From Ectocarpus siliculosus (Eukaryota > Sar > Phaeophyceae > Ectocarpales > Ectocarpaceae), in the NCBI GenBank assembly GCA_000310025.1, contig FN649749.1, forward strand, positions 2,042,019 through 2,069,357: a stretch of 27,339 nt of DNA, read 5' to 3'. Shown piece by piece: positions 11,001-19,227 of the stretch; the stretch's first letter is position 1, and each line of letters starts with the position of its first letter. Both the position numbers and the translations under genes were made by a program. The notes below the pieces were generated by a model. The model did no database searches and was not told the origin of the DNA. It was given only the letters and a program-made list of their open reading frames with translations.

Positions 11001-14000
11001 GTATGAGGCACACTGTATAGCGGAGAGAAGAGAAGAAGGACATGGGACATTGCTGTACCGGTGGGCCGCAGGGCAACGCCGACGATGTCCCCATCGCATC
11101 AACTCTTGCAACATTCTCGCCTTCCACAACTTTTTGGCAAGCACCGAAGGACAAATGCTGAAAAAAAACAACAACAACAACAACAACAAAAAAGACCACC
11201 CCTATCGAGAAGAAGAAAAAAGTAAGCACACCACCGCAGACGATGACGACTCACATCGAGACGCAAAAACAAGGCGGGAACGACGTCTTGCGGAGGGCGG
11301 CGGAGGGAAACGGCGAGCTCCGTGATGCTCGACAAGAGCTGGCTCTGCCGCGCTACTAGCTTCATCCGCTCGTGTTTGCCGTTCATCTCGTCTTCCAGAC
11401 AGCTGCGTCGTTTCGGCACGTCGGTAAAAAGGAGCAGAGGTTGCGTGTCAGACGGGAACCAATCTTTCCCATATCGTCTTCCAGGCATCGTCGTCTTGTT
11501 CCACATTCGTACGGAAGGAGCCAAACGCGTGTAGGAGGGGGGCCAATCTTGCTGTTTCATCTCGTCTTCCAGACAACTTCGTTGCTTCCACAGCAGTACA
11601 ACATAAATCGTTCTTGAATAGTTTTGGTCGAGCTTCACCCAAGGCCCTTACCGCCAAGAATGTTAAACAACAACACATGAAACACTTGCCTTCTCGAAGG
11701 GACGATAGAAACAAATGAAATGAAAACTGATTTTCCTCGAGAAACTCCGCATGCTGTTGCGATTCACAAAGCAGCCGATGCACCACTGCCATAGTCGTCT
11801 TGTCTTCTAGGAGCGTAGAGTTGACCAGGCAATTCAGAAAAACAACATTGCCGCCACCCACGCGAAAAAGGAATGAATGCACGTGAAAATCGATGGGGGT
11901 ACATCGAATCCGGCTTCACTGCACCTCTCACGATAGGAGGGGGGCAGCCCTGACTGCAATCAGCAAAAGACAGAACAGCTTGGCGACTCACGATAGGAGG
12001 AGGTAGCTCTGGCAGTGGTCGGCGAACAGGATGTCCCCGTGCTGCCGCAGGAAATCCCTGGTCTTCTCCATCGAGTGCTGCACAAAAAAAAACAGGCAAA
12101 AACCATTTCAACCAAAGCCGTAAGAAACGTACACGGGCGTTACTAACGTACACCCAACGAACACACATCGAAAAGAAATTGAGGCTACGGAGAAAGCTAC
12201 AGGGGGTCGACGCCCCCCCGTGTAGTTGTTTGGAGTCGATGCTGCTGCCACCTGTAGGTTACTGGCGCATTTTGCCCTATGCGATACGACCTTTCGATTG
12301 AGTAGTGTCGTCGGTCGCCCAGAATATGTTGATGCATTGGTCGCCCAGAGTGCGTTGGTGCGTGGATCATGTTGTTGACTGTCCCTGGGTTCTCGAGGCT
12401 TGTTGTCTACGATTAGCCACATCCTCGATCATTTCCCGCGAATTACCATGCAGCATGCACACACACCGCTTTGCTATGGTAAAGAGTGCGCCGAGGGGCA
12501 GCAACAAGGTTGGGGGGTGGGATACAGGACGGTGCCCCTCATGTTCGTAGTTAATACGTCATAAGAGGGGAATAACCAACTCGTCCCTGTGTTGCACTTC
12601 ACGGTACTCTAGACAGGCCGACAAAAATGTCCCCAAAATACAAATGATAACAACAAGATAACTCGAGACAGACACAGCTCTGAGCGCTGATATAAAAAGA
12701 CGAACAACAATACACACACATACAACTTCATGAGGTCCAAGATCATTGCCTTTGGAAGCATTTCGTGGTTTCAACCGCACTGAGACTGACATTTTTACGT
12801 TGGTCAACCGGTCAGCGCAGTCGATGCTAACAACAAAAACCCACACACACACAAGCACTGCTGGTAAGGGTCGGCACCCACCAGCTCGCTGTACTTCTCC
12901 ATGACGTCCTCATGCTCCTGCACGAAGTCCGAGTAAGAGTGCACCTCCTGTTTTTCGGCACGAAAAAAACAGGAACGACGTTGAGCCGTATGCAAAGTAG
13001 TAGGGTAGCCCGATCAAGGGTCACGACGAATGATAGCAGGAGTGGCGTAGCCTGGGACCTGTACAGGCCCGGCCCAGACCAAAACTTCAGTCGACAGGCT
13101 TGAATAGACAAAAACTAAGCCCATTATCCAGCCGTTTTTTTTCCCATTCAATGAAAGACTTTGGTACAGTATTATCTCGCAAGGGAAGTAATGTCGTTCC
13201 CACATCACCTATTCATTAGCACCGTGTGAAAGCCGGCGATAGGGGTCGACCATGACCCGTCCGCTAGGCAACATACAGGGTGTGGGGAGGGTACAGTCAT
13301 CACGTCACGTCTCCGCCGGGCTTACCTAGTATCTGGGCTATTAATTCGCATCGTTTGAAAGCCGGCGTGAGGGGTCGAGCATGACCCGTCCGCTAGGCAA
13401 CAGACAGAGTGCGGGGGGGGTTACAATTATCACTTTACGTCTCCCCCGACCTCTCACCTGGGTGGTGGTTTCCGGGCCTGGGGCGGTGACCGCTCTCGGC
13501 TTTTCTCCGAGAGCCGCCGCGAGCTTCGGGGGAAGCGCAGATCGCATCGTCGTGTCCTTTGCCTGCCGTTTTGTGTTGAACGGGTACATGTTGTACCGAG
13601 TCGTTTTTTTTAGGTTTCGGTTCAGGTCAGCGGATACCACGCCGTTACAAGAGACGTGTTGATTCCAGCACGCGGTCGGTACGGACTTGTCCGTGTCAGA
13701 ATACTGGCGAGATCAAAGACAATGACAACAACAATAAACACAGCCACAACAGCAGCAGCAACAACGACGACAACAACAACGAAATCCACGTCACCTACGG
13801 TATCTCAATCGCTATGGTATCTGGGGGGCTTCTTGTTTTGTCGCGGTTCGCTCCCAGAGGGCGGTCGGGCACGTTGCAAGACGTCTACCGGCTTTGGCAA
13901 GATGCTACCATCATACTACCTATACCGCTCTGCTTCAACATCATCGTGAAACCGCAACCCCTCGCGAGAATCCAGCGGCCTGTAGATACCGCCATCGCCG

Positions 14001-17000
14001 CTAATACGGAAACCCGCAACACCGACCGTACCACAAACATGCAGCTAATGGACGCCACAGGGGGCGTACCCATGCAAACGCACGCCGCCATCGTCAGACC
14101 TTTGACCTGTCATCCCTACAATGCCGGGATGGAGCGGTTTTTTCGCCGGCCTTGGTTACAATGGGTGAGGGGGCCGTAAGAAAAAAAAAAAGGCGGAAAA
14201 AAAACAAACGAAAGGCGTCCCTATGCACGTGTGCCCTACCCACCTCGCTGTCGGCGCTCTTGTTGATGATGGTCCGTTCCTCAGTGACGTGGCACATGTT
14301 CTCCCAGTTCCAGGTCTTGTTGCGCTCGATGGACTCCACCTCCTTCCTCTTCGCTTCCACTGCCTTTTGTAGCTCCTCGGCCTCAACCGTTAGAGCCACC
14401 TGTGTGGGTGCGTGGGTGTTTTTGTTATTAGCATCGACCGCGCTGACCGGCTGACCAATGAAAAGACGTCAGTCGTACCGCACCGGTTCTTCAAAATGCC
14501 CTTGAGAAGCGTGTTTTTGCTAATCATACCGGGTCAATCCCGATACGAATCTTACGGATCACATTTCGGTATCGTAACAGTCGCACTCCACGTCCAGCGG
14601 GATACAAAACAGTATCCAGCCGGTATTATCCCATCCACTGCATTGAATTGAAACACATCTCCTTCGAATGTGCTAATATCTCGAACGGGTACAGATGTAG
14701 CCTTTCTGCGTCTTTAACGAATATTCTCTAAAAAACTGCGAACGCCTTTTCGTTTGGCGGACTCCCCTCGTGTGTGTGTTTCTTAACGAATGCTGCATCA
14801 GACAACTCAGCCTCCGCGTGACAACAAAAAAAAAAACACCTTACTGAAGCAGTCCTTGAGCGCGATTTTTCAACAGCAGGTTGGGCGATGTATGCTACAT
14901 ATCTGGTATGCAGTCGAGCTCGTTGTCGGAAAAAGTAGCTCCGGTTCCGGTTCGAAACGCATGATTCAACTTACAGTAGAGGTCCGTGGTCAGTGCCGGT
15001 ACAGCAGTAGGTGCCCAGAGAATTGACCAGCAATATACTATCGTGCCGAACGCCGGCATATTATTCATAACTCATCAAAGTGCCGAATGACTTGGAAACT
15101 GAGTGTGTGCCCGCCGCGAAAACACCCTCACCACTATACCGGGTACCGGCACTAAACAGGGGCCTCTACTGCACAAACTAGGCAACAACGCTGAGAGGGT
15201 GGAGTGGAGGCGTGATCGGAGGACACGCCTGCGATGGGAGCGGTCGTTCGTGGCCATGCCGACGAACTCTCCCGCCTCCGGTCTGGTGGACCGCTTGCAG
15301 CGAATGCTTCAAGTCACTCGCGCAACAACAAGAAGAACGACGTGCCTTTTTGTGGCTGCCGGTTGGATGTACCCACTTACACGAAGCCAGGTGCTAGTTA
15401 GCCTTCCACCCCAACGTGCGATCACTGATGACCCATTCGGAACATGAGTCTTCCTTGTGTGACAAGCAACCAGGTGCTCGTTAGATCGTAATCAGGTGCT
15501 CGCTATACTTTGACCCTGGGGCCATCACTGGCCCATTCGAACGTGATTTAACCTTGCAGTGATACGCAACCACGTGCTCGTCCGAGTTTGACCTCTGGCG
15601 ACCACTGACCCATTCGAACATGATTTGTCGTCGACGTGAGTAGACTTTGGTCCCTGTCGATCACTACTAAAGTAAATTCGAACGTGATTCTTCCTTGTAG
15701 TAACCACAGTCAAGCGCTCGTTAGAGTTTTGACCTCTGGCGACCACTGACCCATGTGACCTTTCATTGGCATGACACGCGATCAGGCGTGCTCGTTAGGC
15801 CTTGACTGACCCCTGGCGGCACCTGACCCACCCGAATGGCCACGGCGTGAGCTCCGCTTCAGTCAGACTTTCGTTAGCTCACCGGATCCTCTCCGTCCAC
15901 GTCCCCTCCCTCCGCTTTCACGGCGGCAGACCTCTGCTCCAGCTCCGCCACTCTCGCCAACCCTGCCTTGATCCCTTTCTCAAGCTCGGCCTGCACAGCA
16001 CAACAAAACAAACAACAAACAACCAAACGTCATGAAAACCACCCGGACCATGTATGAAGTATGTACTTTGGGGGGGGGAAGCTGCATCGGCGGCTGATTT
16101 TCCGCTTGGATGTGATCGTTGTAGCGCCGACTTTGGTTTTGGGAGACATTCTCAACTTCCTGCCCGGCACATGCTATTAATTTATTTCTGCTCTAAGCAG
16201 CAGCGCTTCACCCCCCACACACACTAGTCTTGAAAAACAGCAACCACAAGAAACGGTCTGAACAAAACGAAAACGACAAAAAAAAATTGGCTTCAAAGGA
16301 AGACGTACTTGTCTCGGAGCTGTGGACGACATTTAACCCGACTAACCTTGCGGGCGTTCTGCTCCTGTTCCTTCTCTTCTCTTTGGCGACGCTGCAGGTC
16401 CGAACAAAAACGCCCACGTCCAAGGGCGGGACGGGCAAGGGGTTGGGGGAAGGGGGGGGGGGGGGGGGCGGAGTTGGTCGAGGGAGAGAGATGGAAGGGG
16501 ATGGGGCAAGCACTGTAGACCAAGGCAAAAACGCTAACCAGAACGCGAAACCAAAGATACACCAACAAGGAAGGAAGCTCAGTTCGGTCGACTAAACAGA
16601 ATGACACAAGAGAAACGCGCAACAATGAGAGTGACCCAAGGACTAAAACGCCTTCCATAGCCTTGGCGCCTATCCAGAAAAAAACATCGAGAGCAATCTC
16701 CGAACCCTGCTAAATAGTGTTCCGGTTCTTGCGGTCGGCGCCATCGAACCCTACCCGTTAAGGACTCGCACCCCATCACCCCGCAACGTGCCATCGCCAT
16801 GTGCGTACGCCTCTTGTATGATACCACGTACCCCCCAACTACTCTCTACAGAACAAGTCAGGGACAATCATTCTACAAAATACAACAACGCCAAAAGCCG
16901 GGCAACTTTTTGTACAAGAAAACACGAAACTAAAGTTTCAGAGACCATGTAAACGACAAGAGAGGGGGTGGGGGGGTGGGGTGGGGGGCGGTACCTTGAG

Positions 17001-17573
17001 GCGGAACCATGTCTCCTTTTCGATGTTCGGGTGGCAGTCCGATTCGTCGTCGCTGATCTGGTCGTTCATCATCGTGGTTCAAGAGGGACGGGCGGTCGTG
17101 AGCGGGCAGGTCGCCAACGAGACACGTGCAGCGCTTGCCCCGAGTCATGAACCACGTGCTTTTACATCTGCAGCACATGAGACAAACTCGAGGGAGAGTT
17201 AAGCCCCACCCACAGCGGGATACCTACGCCAAGAGAGGGCGGGCATGTACCGACCAGCAATACACATTTTCGCAGCGACCATAAAAAACCACAAAGCCTA
17301 CCGCACCACGCCGAGCCGATGCCAAGACTACGCACACGAAAACAATGCTGCTCGCGTGGACCGCCTTCGCGCGATAAATCCAATGTAAGTCTATGAGGAA
17401 ATAAAACAGGGAGGGGGCATGCAGACCGTATTCTCCAACCCTAACCCTGACCCAATTTCCCCGATTGTATGCTTTATCCGATATGTTTGCAAGTACATAG
17501 TACGATAAACCTGCAAAGGCTATTGGCTCACGTCGATGTGGTCCCACTTGCTGTAGTCGGTAATGGCCGTCAT
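8057..17573 (-). CDS. CDC37: Hsp90 co-chaperone CDC37, complete, 12 exons
   Basis: This protein loads client protein kinases onto Hsp90 in the cytosol. Minus-strand exons: 17532-17573, 16995-17057, 16347-16391, 15883-15990, 14244-14399, 12882-12947, 11992-12077, 11255-11402, 10576-10629, 9912-10001, 8741-8877, 8057-8270. All junctions are GT-AG and all phases agree, giving 402 residues (human 378). Seen in sequence: the N-terminal YSKWDHID/ISDDESDCHPNIE (residues 7-27), with Ser16 in an acidic context matching the conserved CK2 site (human Ser13). Next come a charged coiled coil (about 36-120), the Hsp90-binding middle domain including CLEDEMNGK and FRDGVNDFVAK/VQNRA, then GPGGLDPLEV (from 290), YHMKRVVDSGLWVP (333-346) and an acidic tail. 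The ATG at 17573 is the only start preserving the invariant N-terminus. Exon 6 could extend 24 nt, but the upstream GTGGGT donor keeps the phase. Land plants are generally said to lack CDC37, which argues against a plant source. Confidence 0.95.
8911..8985 (+). repeat. Interspersed repeat family B, copy 1
   Basis: It shares with 14059-14135 a GTAC...CGCATGCCG-like lead, then TCGTYAGACC, TTGACCT and CATCCCTACAA, ending GCCGGGAYGGAGC. Identity is roughly 75% over about 75 nt. It lies in the CDC37 intron between exons 10 and 11, about 35 nt from the exon 11 acceptor, next to a G16 run on the plus strand. Confidence 0.75.
9815..9911 (-). repeat. Interspersed repeat family A, copy 1, at a donor site
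   Basis: Read on the minus strand, it begins exactly at the CDC37 exon 10 donor (GTGCGTGTGT), then runs through TTTGTTGTTA, CATCGACCGCGCTAACCGG, CCAATGAAAA and ACGTCAGTC to a GCGG...AAATGC tail. The core is about 65 nt, with weaker similarity for another 30 nt. Confidence 0.8.
10391..10500. repeat. Imperfect ATC/CAT microsatellite
   Basis: Runs of CATCAT and related triplets (for example ATCATCATCATTAGCATC) lie in the CDC37 intron between exons 9 and 10. They explain the low-complexity Asp-, His- or Ile-rich frames there. Confidence 0.7.
11381..11640 (-). repeat. Tandem copies of the CDC37 exon 8 acceptor region
   Basis: Three units of about 87 nt. On the minus strand each carries CTGGAAGACGA(G/T)ATG, which is the start of exon 8. 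The true copy has CGCAG before CTGTCTGG (exon end 11402). A middle copy (about 11471) has lost the AG. The outer copy (acceptor would open at 11576) keeps AAG before TTGTCTGG. Shared flanks such as CCAATCTT also repeat. A fourth, weaker copy may lie near 11791-11811. Confidence 0.85.
11927..12000 (-). repeat. 60-bp duplication of the CDC37 exon 7 donor region
   Basis: CTCACGATAGGAGG occurs at 11927-11940 and again at 11987-12000. The second is the minus-strand end of exon 7 plus its GTGAGT donor. The sequence following each on the plus strand is also alignable, with roughly two thirds of positions matching over 25 nt. The downstream copy retains a GTGAGA donor-like site. Confidence 0.8.
12755..12855 (-). 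repeat. Interspersed repeat family A, copy 2, near a donor site
   Basis: On the minus strand the GT-rich head (GTGTGTGTGTGGG) starts about 30 nt inside the intron after CDC37 exon 6. It is followed by TTTTGTTGTTAGCATCGAC, CGCTGACCGGTTGACCAACG and GTCAGTC, with a tail alignable to copies 1 and 3. Confidence 0.8.
13213..13445. repeat. Two-copy tandem duplication, about 128-bp period
   Basis: GAAAGCCGGCG...GGGGTCGA(C/G)CATGACCCGTCCGCTAGGCAACA recurs at about 13227 and 13356 in the CDC37 intron between exons 5 and 6. Both copies end in a similar GTG(T/C)GGGG and ACGTCTCC region. Identity over the core is high. Confidence 0.85.
13720..13785. repeat. Imperfect ACA/AGC triplet microsatellite
   Basis: ACAACAACAATAAACACAGC followed by further CAGCAG and ACAACAACA runs, in the same CDC37 intron. 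It accounts for a Thr-rich frame. Confidence 0.75.
14059..14135 (+). repeat. Interspersed repeat family B, copy 2
   Basis: Same order of blocks as 8911-8985: GTACCCATG, ACGCACGCC, TCGTCAGACC, TTTGACCTG, CATCCCTACAATGCC, GGGATGGAGC. CATCCC and GGGATG can pair as a 6-bp stem. It lies about 110 nt inside the intron from the CDC37 exon 5 donor. Confidence 0.75.
14401..14500 (+). repeat. Interspersed repeat family A, copy 3, at an acceptor site
   Basis: On the plus strand it reads TGTGTGGGTGCGTGGGTG, then TTTTTGTTATTAGCATCGAC, CGCGCTGACCGG, CTGACCAATGAAAA, ACGTCAGTC and a tail with GGTTCTTCAAAATGC. Its orientation is opposite to copies 1 and 2. Consequently its GT/CA-rich head, read on the minus strand, ends as CACACAG and supplies the exon 5 acceptor. 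Confidence 0.8.
15385..15845. repeat. Degenerate minisatellite, about 65-95-bp units, roughly six copies
   Basis: Units share CAGGTGCTCGTTAGA, TTTGACCTCTGGCGACCACTG, CCCATTCGAAC and GTGATT(C)TTCCTTG blocks. Starts are near 15388, 15470, 15570, 15644, 15710 and 15782. It sits in CDC37 intron 4, ending about 40 nt from the exon 4 donor. The TCGTTAG word recurs right beside that donor. Confidence 0.8.
16452..16468. repeat. G17 homopolymer in a CDC37 intron
   Basis: An unbroken G run on the plus strand, hence poly-C in the CDC37 transcript, about 60 nt upstream of the exon 3 acceptor. A similar run (8901-8916) precedes the exon 11 acceptor. Confidence 0.8.
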
Positions 17574-19227
17574 CTCTGCGCTGGAAGCACGTCACTCGTT
17601 GCCGCAATTGTGGTTCTTATTTCGGAGGGCAGTCAGAGCAGCAAAAAAATACCCTCCCCAAGGTGTGTACGCGCGCTTTGAGCGGGAGCAAAGCCTGCAC
17701 AAAAGGAGAGGAGGGGGGGGGGCGGGGGGGGCGCAAAGCAAGGCAGGGAATGTTACGGAGCCCAGGAGTGTCACTACATACTGCTGTAGCAACAGAAGCA
17801 CCGCCATCAGCGGCATGGGCTTTGGATGCCTCGCCTTGTCTTCATCGAGGACGGGATTTGGTGGCACTACTCGTGCGTGCTATCATGCTACAGCAGTAAG
17901 CTAGTCCATGCGCAAGGGCTGCTGTCAATCTGGACAGCGTGTGATCTTCCCACACGGTAGACAAGACACCTGATGGGTGTACAGCAGTAGTACACTAGTG
18001 CCGGCCCGCTCGTAGAGAGACGCTAATTGTCACCAAGGCTCAAAGCTGTAAGCCTTCCAATGGTCCAAGCAAAGTATTGTTGTTGATGTTGTTGTCTTCA
18101 CTTGAGTCTAGGCATTTCTAAGTCAACATTACTCTGATGCTGCTGTGTGCATAGACTACAGCAGTCCTTTTCGTTCTTTTTCCAGTCTAGGGTTACCTCG
18201 CATAGCGTGTAGAGGCGAGGGGGGTGGGCTAGACTATCTGTCGTTGACTTCTATTGACTTGCGGACCCTTCGGTTCCATTTCTATTTTCTTATTCCTTTC
18301 TTTGGTAAGTTAGCCTGTGACCACGGTAATCGACCCCGTCAAGTGTTAGACTACATAACACGGACAGAGGCAGGTACTGGGCAGAGAGAACGGAACGGTT
18401 TGTACTGCTGTGAAGAGGTGAAGAAAAGTTGACTAAGATGAGAGAGGGAAATTTGGAACTATTCTTGCTGGGTCTCAATTTTCAGGTGGGCCCTACACAT
18501 TATGACCCAACGCATTTTCTGTAAAAAGATACCATACAGCACCAAGCGTGTTTGTTTTCATCAGCTTCTCTCCCACACGAAAATATGGTGTGTACCAGGA
18601 ACAGAGCTGGCATTGTAAACCCTGCCGGCTGCGTTTTCGAGAAGATCGGGTAGTTTTTGTGTCCAAAAAAGACAAGGTGGGAACAGAAATGCCGCACCCC
18701 ACTAAATCCCCATGATACTCATCGCTTTAAGCTCAGAGGCGAGGATACTTGAGAGGGGGGCAGAGTCTAATGTTTGTGTTAGTCCGGGTGCGTATTTTCG
18801 AGCCCGCTACTGCTGTTTCGCTTTGCTTCGTGCCGCATGTTGTGTGACCGGTCTTCTAGATTCTGCAGCAGCAGCACCAGATGGCGGCCAGTTTCTTTGA
18901 GATCCCACAGCAGCACTTGAAATCTATTGCGATCGCCGCTGCGCGCAGAAACACGAAGCCCAAGAGCGTCGACTCTTGAAGCCAACAACAGCCGTTGACC
19001 TTGGAATCTCTCACCTTAGTTTTTCGCACCTAGGGGTGTCCACGAGGATGTGGCCCTCGAAGACACTGCAGCTAGGAGGGGAGCACACACATAGTATTGT
19101 TAATATATATATACCCATGGATTACGTTCAGCGAACGCCCGGTCGGCCGGCCGGCCTTGCTTCCTTCTGTGGTCTTGCAACAACCTGGCTTGCCCAAGCA
19201 TCGCCCAACAGGTTTCTAAAGCACAAG
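17574..19227. promoter_or_regulatory. Divergent intergenic region between CDC37 and RPS2
   Basis: The CDC37 start (17573, minus) and RPS2 start (19228, plus) face away from each other, so this 1.65 kb must hold both promoters and 5' UTRs. The most distinctive content is a self-complementary 10-mer, TACWGCWGTA. Exact copies lie at 17779-17788, 17889-17898 and 17980-17989. Near copies lie at 18157, 18403 and 18808, and another exact copy at 19625-19634 in RPS2 intron 1. The 17980 copy lies inside a perfect hairpin (GTGTAC and GTACAC arms, 17977-17995). G-rich tracts near 17707-17730 fall close to the CDC37 start. No TATA box was assigned. Confidence 0.6.

Noticed and set aside
12855-12881. Extending CDC37 exon 6 through VGADPYQQ
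   Set aside because: No donor there keeps the phase with exon 7 as aligned (HSMEKTRDFL). The GTGGGT donor at 12881 is standard and in phase.
15385-15845. Possible CRISPR-like array
   Set aside because: Units are degenerate, vary in length and lie within a eukaryotic intron. There are no constant repeats with unique spacers.
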